A DNA stretch of 64,000 nt from Phytophthora colocasiae (GCA_018806915.1 JAGKQI010000081.1:930001-994000); one strand, 5' to 3'; numbered from the stretch's first letter, positions 1-11,813 are shown. Notes: a model not told the origin generated them from the letters alone. Numbers and translations: made by a program.

Positions 1-2
1 TC

Positions 3-1109
3 CCTCTCGTTGAGTTCTCAATGAACAACGCGGTGCATGCCTCGACAGGCTTCACACCCGTTCTACGTGAACGGCCTTGCGCATCCGCGCGTCCCGCTCA
101 CTCCGCCACGCGGTAGCCTTGGGCTTGGTGGGGAGAGGCTGTGCCGTCGCTCGACTCCGAGCTTGCTGATGTCAGCCCCTTGCTGTTCGCAAGCAAGTCG
201 ATGACTTCCTCTCGATGAGGCTTAGCGTCTTACGCCGTGTGCGTGACGCAATGGCTGAAAGCCAAGATGTTCAAAAGGAACAAGCTGATGCCAAAGGCAG
301 AAGCAACATGTGGGAGTTCAAGGTCGGTGACCACGTTTTATTAAACGCTAAGAACCTGCCTACACACGCAGTGTCAGCCGTCTTCAAGACGAAGTTGCGG
401 CCGCGCTTCATTGGACCGTTCACGGTCGTGGCCAAGAAGGGCCTGGCATACACGCTTGACTTGCCAAAGCGTATGCGAACACATCCTGTGTTCTACGTGG
501 GCTTGCTTAAGCCATATCGGGACCCTGCTCTTGTGAGTTCTGAGGCGCTGGCGCCGAGTCGGACGAAGGCTGCACGGCAGCAGGTGGCAGAGCCACAGGT
601 GGTTGCATCCGGAACCAACAGGTCTTGTCGATCCGGAGCAACGTGATGCTCGAGGTCATAGACCCGCTGATGCAGCACCAGAGGCGACTCAGACCGGTCC
701 CCGCGACTCTAGGTCTCCTCGAGACCAGTCGCTAAGCGATGGGTCGGATGACCGACGTGGTGGTCGTGCTCCTTCACCGAGCCCACGCGGGTCTGCAAGC
801 AATGCAGCGCGTCTACACTCGCAGCGCGAGAACCCATCGACCGCTCGTCCTCCTCCTGCTCTGCTCGATGAGCAAGGTGAGCTTCACTATCACGTGGATC
901 GCCTGATGGCGCGGCGTCGTCGCCGAGGTCACAACCAGTATCTGGTGAAGTGGCGAGGTTACCCTCACTCACAGAACTCGTGGGAGTTTGAGGTGCCACT
1001 ACGGCAGGATTGCCCCGACGTCGTTGACGCGTATGATCGGGCACACCCGGTGTCGGACCGCCCGGTGGGCGTGCGACGGAGTCGCCGGGTGCCAAGCACC
1101 TCCCACTAA
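3..1109 (+). pseudogene. Gypsy Pol: integrase C-terminus plus chromodomain, frameshifted
   Basis: The frame starting at base 3 reads NNAVHASTGFTP, a typical end of an integrase core, then breaks near base 60. A second frame carries it to about 200. The frame from 215 to 646 contains GDHVLLNAKNL and KLRPRFIGPFTV, the SH3-like integrase C-terminal fold with its usual GPF and HPVFYVGLLKPY motifs. Near base 600 the frame shifts again, and 603-1109 carries a chromodomain (about 880-1050) with YLVKWRGYPHSQNSWE, including the aromatic and acidic residues expected of a methyl-lysine cage. Stop at 1107-1109. No complete polyprotein is possible. Family assignment is firm; the exact break points are by eye. 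Confidence 0.85.
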
Positions 1110-2007
1110 GGTGGGGGTCCACAGGGTCGGTGCTGAGCTCAGGCTCTGACCCGTAGCTGCAATACTTGCAGCGAGCACGTCGGTGCCGTCGACATGGCAT
1201 CGAATGCTCAAACTGCAAGTGCAGTAGAGCTACATGCGCCTCGCGCGCGTGTTTCAAGGGTCTATGACCCTTTAACAACACTGGCCTATGGCCCGGAGCT
1301 TCGCGATCATGAAGCGAAGATGGTTCGTGATGAACAACCGTCTTAATGACGTTCGGTCTAAGCGACAAGTGGTGATGGAAACGGATTCTATCCGATCACC
1401 TGACGCTAGAAGCGTTCAATGGGTATGACTATGTCATGAGGCACTGTGGGTGCCAGGGATGCCAATGCATTGGACCCCGCATGCTGCATAGCAGTAGGAG
1501 GTAGGTAAGCTCCTCCTGAGCGACAGCTTAGCTGTCTGGTGCTCGTTGTCGTGTCTACGACTGTGCTGAGCACGTGTATTTGCAAGACACAGTGTCTGTG
1601 ACACATAGTGGCGCTTGCGCCTGCTTCAAGGACAACTTGGGCATCAAGCCCTGCACACAGTGCTCATCCGAGGGTCACATTAACTGTGAAGCGAGTGGGC
1701 CCCACTGCTGTGTGGTTCGTGGAACCGTTGGTAGCTTGGAAGGCTTGCCCTGTGGATCACTGATCCAGTAGTATCATAGATACGCCACCTGTGGCCTTCT
1801 TTCCATGCCCGTAGAGCCCCTTGACTCGAGCCAGTAGGCTCCTATGCTTGGTAAGCATTGGGCCCAAGTGTGTACCAAGTGGCGTCGCGTACGGAGGCGT
1901 GTAACACGCACGAGAGACAGCGCCGTCCGCGCAAGGCAAGGTGCCGTGGCCATCGGCCGATAATCGCGTCGTGTGTTTACACTTTCCGGATACGGTATCC
2001 GGAATCT
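1110..2007 (+). other. Non-coding 3' internal region of the gypsy element
   Basis: No supported gene. Frames here are short and lack recognisable domains. The segment lies between the chromodomain stop and the polypurine tract, so it is best read as the untranslated 3' internal region of the retrotransposon. Confidence 0.5.
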
Positions 2008-2020
2008 TGGTGGAGGAGAG
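2008..2020 (+). other. Polypurine tract of the gypsy element
   Basis: TGGTGGAGGAGAG lies directly before TGTAACGG. A purine-rich run abutting a TG-starting LTR is where plus-strand priming occurs in LTR retrotransposons. It fixes the left boundary of the 3' LTR. Confidence 0.7.
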
Positions 2021-2228
2021 TGTAACGGGGATGTTACACGAATGTTTCTCGTTGGTGTGTGACACACGTGGATACATTTATGTGGGTACATAATAGTGTG
2101 TGACACTCATGATACATTTATGTGGGTACATAATGGTGTGGCACACACGAGTAGATACGTAGATGGCCTCAGAGCCTCACGTTGCATTTTGATTAGGATT
2201 TAGTATGTTAGATACTAAATCCGTTACA
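2021..2228 (+). repeat. 3' LTR (minimal extent)
   Basis: The segment begins TGTAACGG directly after the polypurine tract and ends CCGTTACA, a perfect 8-bp inverted terminus, giving 208 bp. It contains two copies of a roughly 40-bp tandem unit (about 2056-2137) built around GATACATTTATGTGGGTACATAAT. Alternatively the true LTR runs on to about 2430, because 2245-2265 carries AATAAA-type polyadenylation signals, and its end was lost at the Helitron junction. The 5' LTR is out of the window, so neither limit can be checked here. Confidence 0.55.
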
Positions 2229-2430
2229 TTTAGGATTAGGGCAATAAAGTCAATAAAAATCAGTTTGCATTTTACATAGTTAGTGTTAGTCCTTTGTTAT
2301 AGGGACACTGACTCTGTGAGTCCCGTATTTAGTGGACTACTTGGTTCTTGTATAGAACCGAAGGCTAGTGCCTTGCAAGCAGGACTCTACGAGTCAACTA
2401 AACTTCCTCTGTGCCGTGCACACCTACGCA
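2229..2430. other. Sequence between minimal LTR and Helitron array
   Basis: No gene is visible. It holds AATAAAG and CAATAAAAATC (polyadenylation-like) and a small inverted repeat GGGACTGAC-type around 2302-2327 (GGGACACTGACTCTGTGAGTCCC). It may be the R/U5 part of the gypsy LTR, cut by the Helitron array at about 2431. Confidence 0.4.
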
Positions 2431-2837
2431 GCCCCGCTGCACCATCGGCGCCACACCTTCGGCGCGCGCCAGTTGGCCGAGGTGCTACCTTCGCTTCGCT
2501 CGGTAGGATATATTTTAGCCAATCACCGGTCTGTAAAGCGGGGCAGCTCAGCATTTTAATCGTACTTAGCTTACTTTTGTCCAATTAAATATTTTGTGGC
2601 CGGGTGTGCGGACCAATCAGAGGCCATGGAGAGGGTTATCATTAGTGGGCTATATTTGTAATTTTGGCATTCCTGAGAGCAGTCTGGAACATAGGGATAG
2701 GCTACACCATGGGAAAATACAGTATAGAATACGTACATGTACAAAATGGAGAGACAGGTAGCTACGCAGGTTTATGCGCTAAGACGTTGAACAGACACAC
2801 AGACACACAGACACGGCACTAGCCTAGAGGGTAGAGA
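2431..2837 (-). mobile_element. Helitron unit 0, 3'-truncated
   Basis: The 5' end TCTCTACC is at 2837. The left side keeps the shared interior (GGCGCCACACC and TAGGATATATTTTAGCC, about 2440-2520), but the 3' hairpin and CTAG are missing. The unit ends against LTR-derived sequence at about 2431. Its interior (2590-2830) carries the CA/ACACAG-rich 5' subterminal region common to all units. Confidence 0.75.
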
Positions 2838-4024
2838 CTAGCCGAGTGCCGCCCGCTTTTGCGGGCGGTTTGTATGTGTTTGGTTGAAACCCGTGGTGCT
2901 CACTGTTCCAGTTCGCTCCACTACTCACCACCGGCGCCACACCTTCGGCGCGCGCCAGTTGGCCGAGGTGCTACCTTCGCTTCGCTCGGTAGGATGTATT
3001 TTAGCCAATCACCAGTGGGGGCTGCGAGCTCGCGAGCTCGCAGCTACTATTTCGTACTTATCGAAGCAATTTTAGCCGAGTGCCGCCCGCTTTTGCGGGC
3101 GGTTTGTATGTGTTTGGTTGAAACCCGTGGGGCTCACTGTTCCAGTTCGACCCACTACTCACCATCGGCGCCACACCTTTGGCGCGCGCCAGTTGGCCGA
3201 GGTGCTACCTTCGCTTCACTCGGTAGGATGTATTTTAGCCAATCACCGGTCTGTAAAGCGGGGCAGCTCAGCATTTTAATCGTACTTAGCTACTATTTCG
3301 TACTTATCGAAGCAATTTTAGCCGAGTGCCGCCCGCTTTTGCGGGCGGTTTGTATGTGTTTGGTTGAAACCCGTGGGGCTCACTGTTCCAGTTCGACCCA
3401 CTACTCACCATCGGCGCCACACCTTTGGCGCGCGCCAGTTGGCCGAGGTGCTACCTTCGCTTCACTCGGTAGGATGTATTTTAGCCAATCACCAGTGGGG
3501 GCTACGAGCTCGCGAGCTCGCAGCTACTATTTCGTACTTATCGAAGCAATTTTAGCCGAGTGCCGCCCGCTTTTGCGGGCGGTTTGTATGTGTTTTGTTG
3601 AAACCCGTGGGGCTCACTGTTCCAGTTCGCCCCACTACTCACCATCGGCGCCACACCTTCGGCGCGCGCCGGTTGTCGAGGTACCTTCGCTTCGCTCGGT
3701 AGGATGCATTTTAGCCAATCACCGGTCTGTAAAGCGGGGCAGCTCAGCATTGTAATCGTACTTAGCTTCATTTTGTCCAATGAAAATTTTGTGGCCGAGT
3801 GTGCGGACCAATCAGAGGCCATTGAGAGGGTTATCATTAGTGGGCTATATTTGTAATTTTGGCATTCCTGAGAGCAGTCTAGAAGATAGGGATAGGCTAC
3901 ACCATGGGAAAATACAGTATAGAATACGTACATGTACAAAATGGAGAGACAGGTAGCTACGCAGGTTTATGCGCTACGACGTTGAACAGACACACAGACA
4001 CGGCACTAGCCTAGAGGGCAGAGA
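2838..4024 (-). mobile_element. Helitron unit 1, non-autonomous, four 3'-end modules
   Basis: 1187 bp. 3' CTAG at 2838-2841, hairpin 2849-2868; 5' TC at 4024. Three further copies of the 3' module begin at 3075, 3321 and 3555. Each has an intact hairpin, but its terminal tetranucleotide reads CTAA (minus strand), not CTAG. Two modules are followed by a 24-bp palindrome (3021-3044 perfect, 3501-3524 with one change). No protein-coding capacity is credible. Confidence 0.8.
3021..3044. repeat. 24-bp perfect palindrome (also 3501, 4208, 13077)
   Basis: GCTGCGAGCTCGCGAGCTCG plus CAGC reads the same on both strands. Copies: 3021-3044, 3501-3524 (one change), 4208-4231, 13077-13100. It always sits between AGCCAATCACCAGT and CTACTATTTCGTACTTATCG, upstream (minus strand) of a CTAA-type 3' module. 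It can form a cruciform. Confidence 0.8.
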
Positions 4025-4950
4025 CTAGCCGAGTGCCGCCCGCTTTTGCGGGCGGTTTGTATGTGTTTGGTTGAAACCCGTGGGGCTCACTGTTCCAGTT
4101 CGACCCACTACTCACCATCGGCGCCAAACCTTTGGCGCGCGCCAGTTGGCCGAGGTGCTACCTTCGCTTCGCTCGGTAGGATGTATTTTAGCCAATCACC
4201 AGTAGGGGCTGCGAGCTCGCGAGCTCGCAGCTACTATTTCGTACTTATCGAAGCAATTTTAGCCGAGTGGCGCCCGCTTTTGCGGGCGGTTTGTATGTGT
4301 TTGGTTGAAACCCGTGGGGCTCACTGTTCCAGTTCGCCCCACTACTCTCCATCGGCGCCACACCTTCGGCGCGCGCCAGTTGGCCGAGGTGCTACCTTCG
4401 CTTCGCTCGGTAGGATGTATTTTAGCCGAGTGCCGCCCGCTTTTGCGGGCGGTGTGTATGTGTTTGGTTGAAACCCGTGGGGCTCACTGTTCCAGTTCGC
4501 TCCACTACTCACCACCGGCGCCACACCTTCGGCGCGCGCCAGTTGGCCGAGGTGCTACCTTCGCTTCGCTCGGTAGGATGTATTTTAGCCAATCACCGGT
4601 CTGTAAAGCGGGGCAGCTCAGCATTTTAATCGTACTTTGCTTAATTTTGTCCAATCAAATATTTTGTGGCCGGGTGTGCGGACCAATCAGAGGCCATTGA
4701 GAGGGTTATCATTAGTGGGCTATATTTGTAATTTTGGCATTCCTGAGAGCAGTCTAGAACATAGGGATAGGCTACACCATGGGACAATACAGTATAGAAT
4801 ACGTACATGTACAAAATGGAGAGACAGGTAGCTACGCAGGTTTATGCGCTACGACGTTGAACACACACACAACGGACACACAGACACACAGACACACAGA
4901 CACACAGACACACAGACACACAGACGCGGCACTAGCCTAGAGGGCAGAGA
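4025..4950 (-). mobile_element. Helitron unit 2, non-autonomous, three 3'-end modules
   Basis: 926 bp. 3' CTAG at 4025-4028; 5' end at 4950 (TCTCTGCC). Extra 3' modules begin at 4262 (hairpin arm mutated, GTGGCGCCC) and 4425. The palindrome recurs at 4208-4231. A short ACACAG microsatellite lies at about 4862-4924. Confidence 0.8.
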
Positions 4951-5155
4951 CTAGCCGAGTGCCGCCCGCTTTGCGGGCGGTGTGTATGTGTTAGGTCCCA
5001 ACCCGTAGTGCTCGCTGTTCCAGCTCGCCCTACTACTCTGTAGCCCCTGCCTTCGCTTCGCTCGGAGGGGACAAAAACATACACAGTGTTTCATATGCAC
5101 AGTGAACATGTATTTGTTGTTATAAAAAATGCAGTGATCTCCTTCTTCCTCTTGC

Positions 5156-8100
5156 TTACATCTCGAATATCTGTCGGTAGACAATATTCTGTGTGTACAC
5201 TCCATCGGCGTCCACCTGGTCAGGATACTCGATCATCACCTTGAGTCTCGACCGCGCTGTCACTCTCGATAACGCCACGTACAGCTGTCCGTGTGAGAAG
5301 CAAGGAGTCGCCAAGTATAGTCCGAGATTTTGTACCGTTTGTCCTTGGGCCTTGTTGATTGTCATCGCAAACGCTGGTTGCACTGGGAACTGCTTACGAC
5401 GTAGACGGAAGGGGAACTCACGCGTGTCCCCGTCACTGAGGAACACAATCCGCGGAATGAACACATGCTGGCCGTGGCGTTCCCCTGTCATGATGGTCGC
5501 ATGGATCACGTGGGGTTTCAGCTCCACAACACGGAGGCGCGTTCCGTTGCACAGTCCAAGATTTGGATTCAGGTTGCGCATCATCATGATCGGCGCACCC
5601 TTCTTCAAAGTTAGTTTGTGCGGCGGGATTCCGTTCATATTCACTGAATGCAGGAGTTCAGGCTCAAAGTAATCAGCGTCACCGTCATTATCCACTGAAT
5701 CGTTGGACAAATACTCCTGGGCGTCACCTTCCAGCTTCTGAGAAACAGCTTCGTTGATACGCTGCACGATCATGTTCGTAGTCGTCAATATCGTTCGATT
5801 GGCAAAGTACTCATCCGTGGCGATCTCAGGGTTATTAATGTCTGCATACATCTCGTCAATGATGCGTCGCATGCCTCTGGGAGTGGTGCCAGGCCGAACC
5901 TCTTCATCTTCTTCTTCCGGCTCTTCCTCCGGTTCGCTCTCAATCAACATGTCGTTCGGGATCTTGATGAAATCTGGTCCAAGTCCAGCATTCACTTGGT
6001 GCCTTCCTTCGCCCACTTGAAGGAGAAACTCAGAGAATGCTGCCAGTTCTTCCGCTGTCGTTTCATTCGCAGCCGACCTCACACGCATGTTCTCCGTAAG
6101 ATGAACTTGTTCGAATTTGCTCCACAACTCCGAAGACTTTAGACACGCGTCGATGGTATCCGCAGGCGCTCCCTGCACTACCACCGGTAGAATTTGTCTG
6201 AAATCTCCTGAAAGGACGACCACTTTCCCGCCAAATGGTTCATCGATGTCCAAGATATCCCGTAGCGAACGGTCCACAGCCTCAAAAGCGTGACGATGGG
6301 CCATCGGAGCTTCGTCCCAGATAATTAAACTGGCCATCTTGATAAGTTCCTTCAGGGCGGAGTTCTTATTGATCGCACACGTAGACTCCGCATTCAGCTT
6401 TAGCGGGATTCGAAAGGTAGAATGTGCAGTGCGACCACCCATTAGTAGAAGTGCGGCAATTCCACTCGAAGCTACCGCAATGGCAATTTTCCCAGACAAA
6501 CGAACTTTTGCCAGGATGTGCTTGAGCAAGGTTGATTTTCCAGTACCACCAGGTCCATCCAGAAAAAATAACTTGTTGCCTTCTGAAGATCCATCGACAG
6601 CCGCCATGACTTTCGCGTAGATAGCTTGTTGACCTTCATTAAGTCCATCCTCATGCTCCACAATTTCTTGAAGCGTGTGATAGTCATACGCCATGGTCTC
6701 GCGGTCAATCAAACTGTTGTTGGTCTGGAGTGCGTCTCGAAGAAGCAGCTCAGGGAAATCGGCAAGTTGTGGAAGGTCAAACTCATGTACCGCTTTCCCA
6801 CTCACTTGAAGCAACTCGTTCAGACTCTTGAGCGTGTTAAACATCACCACGTCGTCCCTCGCTTGGCCTTCCATGGCGCGGAATCGACGGTGGAAATCCT
6901 CAGACAATGCTCCGTAGTAATTATCCCATAGCTGACGCACCTGCCCAACCTGAGAGTATACTAACAGCGTAGCAAATAGCTGACGCAGTTGATACGCCAT
7001 CTGGAACGTCGCGGCTTCCTCCATACAGGCTGCCCACTCCTCATCATTCTCGAGATATCCTAGACGTAACGCGGCATCCTTATACGATCCACATACGACG
7101 TTTTCCACAGTCCGGATATCCTGGAAAGAAGTAGGTCCTTTGCGATGGCATAGCAAGACGCGTAAGTAGAACCTCTCCTCATCTCGCGGAGACACGTGAA
7201 TCATTCGTCCTAGTGCAGCTTGATACTTTTTGCGGCGGACCCATATCTTGTGTTTGTCCCATCTAAAGTACTTCGGCACATCCTGATACACAATTGTCTT
7301 CGCTACCTGGTCTTCGGGCGCTCTACTCGCACATATGTCGAAGAAGGCAGTAAGCTTCGTGCGCTCACTACGATCCATAACGCGTTCCGGATCTTCGGTC
7401 TCGCGGAATACCACCATCTGCTCACCTTCGAGGTGTACCGTGAGCTGGAAAACCGCATGGGACTTCCCTTGCACTACGTGTCCGAGGAGACGCATACACG
7501 CCTCAATGGGAGAGATGTACCTCGCGCTTAAGTATCGGATGATCTCGTTGGGTTCCCGTCTGTCGATATTACCTTCGTCTTGCACCGTCTCCACTGTAAT
7601 CACAGCTCTGTCGGATCCCTTGTACACGTACTTGTAGAGATACTTCACCACTGACAGTGCTGTGCAGATTTCAATGTTGATGTGGCAGTTGTACTTGTAT
7701 GAAAAGTATGGGTTGTATGGCACCACCCACTGATTCAGCGTAGCATTGTCGTACCGTCTTCCATTGAATGTAAAAAATCCTTCCGATCGTCGTCGGCGTC
7801 TGTACTGCGGGAAACCGTCTTCGCTCACCCGCGTTGTCTCCACGAACGGTTTCGGGTAGCCCTTTGTACACTTGCCATCCTTCATACAGACACACGATGG
7901 ATTCGCCGTGCCACAGGGCCCGTGCATCATATTCGTCATGACCGTTTCATAAAGGCCGGGGTTGGTGTCAGGATCCGGTACTTCCGCCGATACAATCTTG
8001 TCAATAATTTGCCTTGTGCGTGGCTTGTCCTCGTCCGCCAAGATGACAATGATGTGCGCATGAGGAAGTCCACGCTTTTGAAACTCCACCACGTAAATCC

Positions 8101-10784
8101 GAGCGGAAACCCGCCCAAGCACACCCTCGTCTAAGTCATTTAAATGAGCAGCCAGCTTTTGCTGCCATACTCTCGCGACGATGTCTGGGCGGTCTTGGGC
8201 GCTCTGGTTAGGATCGCGAATCTGCTCTTGGATCTCTTCCCACTTTGGATTGCAAGTCATCGTGTCGAAGATATCTGGCTTGCCGTACTCCCTAACGATT
8301 GCCATCGAGTCTTGGTACGATTGGTACATCTGACGCGGGCTCCTGAGTGAGAAGACGGTAAGATGATCTTCTTCCCAACCTGATTGAGGAAGTGCCTGTT
8401 TCGGGCTCGGTCGGGGTGAGCCAGCTCTCCAGTGTCACGATCATATTCCGCCAGGAGTCCTTCGCCATCGCCCAGGATAGTCCTAGCCTCTTCCATAGCT
8501 TCGCTCAGGTACGCATCTCGCAGTCCATTGTACTGGTAAGCACGGATCTCCTTCTGGTGAGTTGCTATCCAGCGAAGTTCTTCTTGCTCGCATTTGGCTC
8601 TCTGGTCCACACAATACTGTTGGAAAAGGCGCCCCCCTTTATGTAGAGCTGATCGGTCGTCGTCCTTTTGGAAGAGTCGATACGCGACGTGCTCACGTAG
8701 AGCCATAGCGCGTTTGTTCCTGCGCACCACATCACCTTCGTACGTATCCGTATACGTCCACCCCAGTTCTCCATACGGAAGAAGTAGCGGGTACTGAAGG
8801 GGGTCGTAGTTGGCGTTTGTTTCCCAGAGACGCATGAGATTTCTGTCTTTGTATATACCAAGAGATCGCGAGGCTGTGCGAGGTTGCCGTCTTCAATCAT
8901 AGTGACGGCCACTTCAGAAACCGTCGGCAGATTTTCCGTTCGAGGTCTCGAAGGATTGTTTTTCAGACGGAACACCAAGTCGATTGGCTGCTGCATATCG
9001 CTTTGACGCACCCTTTCGCCAAACGTGAGAAACTGCTGAGCGAACGGGTTGTACCTTTGCATCACCCGCTCGATGTCTAACAAAGCCACAGGGTCCAGGT
9101 CTGCGAAAATCCCCATACGTCTCTCAGCTCGGCGCTCCATGTCCGGATCGACGATATAGATCTGCGCAAACTTGGGCTGAGTCCTTTGGCCAGTTCGACG
9201 ATCAATGTATGGCAACAACGAACCCATGTAGTGGCCCATAGCACCTTGAATTCGGTAGGAGTATACGCCACGTTCACCCGCGACGCTGTTGTCCTGGTTG
9301 ACGTTCTGAAACCTACCCGTGTTCGGGTTTGAAGCACCGATAGACGTAAAGGCAAACGCCTGGTTGTACGCCCGTATCTGCTTTCGAAAATTGGGGTCTC
9401 CGTAAAGCTGGAGAAGTTCGTCTGGAGCCGGGGCCAGAGGTGGTAGTCTGACTTTCCCCTCGATACAGCAGGCAGACTCGCTTTCACCAGGCCACTTCCA
9501 CGCGTTACAGTGACCGCACACCGTAGTGGGAGGAAGCCGGTGGCGTTTGGTGTCTTCATCAACATCTGGACCTGTGACCATCGACGGACGGAAATCTTCA
9601 TGGTTTGCAAGTGCTTTTCGATGGCGAGTGATACGTCGACGTTCTCGAACACGCTCGCGCTCCTCTTCGCGCTCTTCCTCCGTTTGTAACGCCCTTCTGA
9701 TGGCGTGACGCTCTCGGTCCTGTTCTCGCTCTGCCGCACGCTGCTCCTCGTCCTGTTGCTGTCTAGCATACGATTGCCGCTCTCTGTTGCTCTCCCGCTC
9801 AACATCACGCTCCTCTGGGGTCTGGTGCTCCCTTGAACTTGCGCGACGTTGCCTGTCAAGTTCCCGCTCTGCCGCACGCTGCTCCTCGTCCTGTTGCTGT
9901 CTAGCATACGATTGCCGCTCTCTGTTGCTCTCCCGCTCAACATCACGCTCCTCTGGTGTCTGGTGCTCCCTTGAACTTGCGCGACGTTGCCTGTCAAGTT
10001 CCCGCTCTGCCGCACGCTGCTCCTCGTCCTGTTGCTGTCTAGCATACGATTGCCACTCTCTGTTGCTCTCCCGCTCAACATCACGCTCCTCTGGGGTCTG
10101 GTGCTCCCTTGAACTTGCGCGACGTTGCCTGTCAAGTTCACGCTCTGCCGCACGCTCCTCATCCGTCTGACGGGCACGTCGGGATGCCTGAACCACAGCA
10201 TTTGCTTCGCGCTCCTCCTTGCGTTCATTCTCGTCTTGCTGGGAACGACGAATGGCCCTTGTTTCTGTGTTTCGTTGTCGTTCGATGTCTCGGTCTTCTA
10301 GGGAAAGTTGGGAGCGTATTTGCGCTTGGCGCTCACTGGCAATATCAAGACCAATCTGACCCTGAAGGCCCCGTCGATTTAGCTGTTCAAGTCGGTTTCT
10401 TTCGCGATCTGCTACCACTTGTTCAGCACTTCGTTGAGCTCTCCGTTGGCGCTGGCGTTCGGCATTCCGTTGCCGCGTACGTTCGCGTTGGGAAGAGCTC
10501 ATGTTTGCCCGCCGCAGCCTGGCTCTCTCTGCGTCACTCATCCTAAGCGCCGCAGCACTGGATGGATTCGTAGTGGGGGCCATGGTTGTTCCTGTCGGAG
10601 GAACCACCGGTGCATCTACAGGGGCTACAATGGGGTCGCCTGAAACCGAAACGTTGTTTACCTGCTGACTGAGTAGTTCCAATTCTCGCGAAGCCCTCGA
10701 AAAACGGTTGCGTGCCTGCTTCCTTCTGTTGATCCGTCGTCGCTTTGCAGTAGGCGATTCATCCTCTGCTGGAGTTGCGTTCAC
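5156..10784 (-). pseudogene. Helitron RepHel (Rep nuclease + PIF1 helicase), two frameshifts
   Basis: Three overlapping frames make one protein of roughly 1,870 residues. Segment 1 (10784 to about 8838) holds a charged Arg/Glu-rich N-terminus with three 46-residue repeats, then a CGHC...CC zinc motif and the Helitron N-terminal domain. Segment 2 (about 8835-8335) has ANYDPLQYPLLLPYGE and ends near KKIILPSS. Segment 3 (8329-5156) has the rolling-circle nuclease (PHAH histidine motif, then KYLYKYVYKG with catalytic-type tyrosines), the PIF1 helicase Walker A GPGGTGKST, IIWDEAPM (Walker B) and the C-terminal GQLYVALSRV. The joins at about 8835 and 8330 are single-base frame changes, not intron-like. 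Both could be real lesions or sequence errors. Confidence 0.9.
9730..10143 (-). repeat. Three 138-bp tandem repeats inside RepHel N-terminus
   Basis: The motif TCTGCCGCACGCT recurs at exactly 138-bp spacing (9730, 9868, 10006, with a diverging copy at 10144). Each unit codes for 46 residues, for example AERELDRQRRASSREHQ followed by TPEERDVERESNRE. Highly charged and probably coiled-coil. Copies are nearly identical, so the expansion is recent. Confidence 0.85.
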
Positions 10785-11813
10785 GCGCTCCGCTTCGTCT
10801 AAACGATGCTGCAGCTGTCCTCGACGGTCGTCTCTACACAGTAGACTGTTAGAAGACTTCCAACAGCACGAAACATTAATTTTACGTACCTATCCCGCTT
10901 CGTGCCGACTCCTGACCGGAGCCATAGCCTTCCCTCGCAAAAAGCACAAAGGAAGCAGCGTTAGACAACGGTCTAACACTGAATAATTGTATTTTAACTG
11001 TAAACTAATTCTTGATAGGTGAATGGGAACATGCAGCGCATGCCGTTCTGCCCCTGACACGGTAAGCAGCATGAAATGTCTCCATAACATGTGCCGGTCT
11101 CACACACGACCACTGGCCCAAGGCTGAGGTGGGTGGCCCGGCCACGCCGGCTTGTATCGCCGCATGGATCCACCCCAGGACCCCGGATTGGTATGAGGCT
11201 TCCCATGCCGCTGGCGGGCGAACATGGGCGTCTCAGGTCGGGGCTCCGAAGAGCAATAGAGAGGCAGAACTGAGACAGGAACGGCGAAGGGTGGCCAGCT
11301 GCAACCTTTTATCCCAAAACATGGGAAGGTCATGGATTTGGGCGCAAAAGCTACAGTACCCAAATTTCAATTTTCACCAAAGTACCCGCAGGGATGGCTT
11401 ACTTGCTTAAATGGGCAATATTGTAGATTCGGAGTGGACTGCCCGGCGTCTGTGCGCTCGAGAGGGGTCTCGGTCAGAATGGCCGTGGCGTGGCACCCAC
11501 TGCAACCCTCCCTCAAGCCCCGCAGAGGACCTGTCAGAGTCCTCCGCAGGCTCCAGCCCACCCTTAATTTTGTACACACCAGCTCCCAGTTGCCCCAATG
11601 TGGTACCAGTTCTCCCACAAGGCGGAACACCCGACACCGTAAAGATTTGATAGCTGTATTATGTTTATATGGGTACTTACCGAGTATTCCTAGGCTGGCT
11701 GCGCCGCTCGATCACTCCTGTCCTCGCTAGCCGCCGCGCCGTTCGCGTAATGTCCTCTGTCGCTGCTGACGCCGTTTGCGTTTTGGAATGAAAGAATTCT
11801 AGAATTTAAATCG
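10785..11813 (-). other. Helitron 5' leader, private to the coding copy
   Basis: About 1 kb between the RepHel start and the shared 5' region. It holds only short open frames with no recognisable domain. It probably includes the RepHel promoter and leader, or host sequence captured by the element. The junction with shared 5' sequence is at about 11813 (AAATCGACCAATCAGAGG). I see no rRNA, tRNA or snRNA in it. Confidence 0.4.

Larger units (their letters stand above)
1..2228 (+). mobile_element. Ty3/gypsy chromovirus, 3' portion, decayed
   Basis: This is the 3' end of an LTR retrotransposon entering from the left edge. In order it shows frameshifted integrase C-terminal coding sequence, a chromodomain, about 0.9 kb of non-coding sequence, a polypurine tract (2008-2020) and the start of a 3' LTR (TGTAACGG at 2021). 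A chromodomain behind integrase is the hallmark of chromoviruses, a Ty3/gypsy branch whose integrase is thought to be steered to heterochromatin. The coding part has at least three reading-frame breaks, so this copy cannot make Pol. The 5' part lies outside the window. Confidence 0.85.

Noticed and set aside
709..1368. Minus-strand open frame over the chromodomain region
   Set aside because: Shadow of the gypsy coding strand with no domain.
2859..4471. Long open frames with repeated MRAVCMCLVETRGAHCSS-type peptides
   Set aside because: They are translations of the tandem Helitron modules. The same peptide recurs in each copy and in several frames, and the unit boundaries coincide with transposon ends.
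9077..10228. Second long minus-strand frame with regular repeats in RepHel N-terminus
   Set aside because: Alternative frame of the 138-bp repeats; the frame with the zinc motif and Helitron domain is the real one.
11090..11220. Possible 5S rRNA or snRNA (GC-rich, CACACACGACCACTGGCCC)
   Set aside because: The internal control regions and conserved blocks of 5S rRNA, U1 and other small RNAs could not be aligned.
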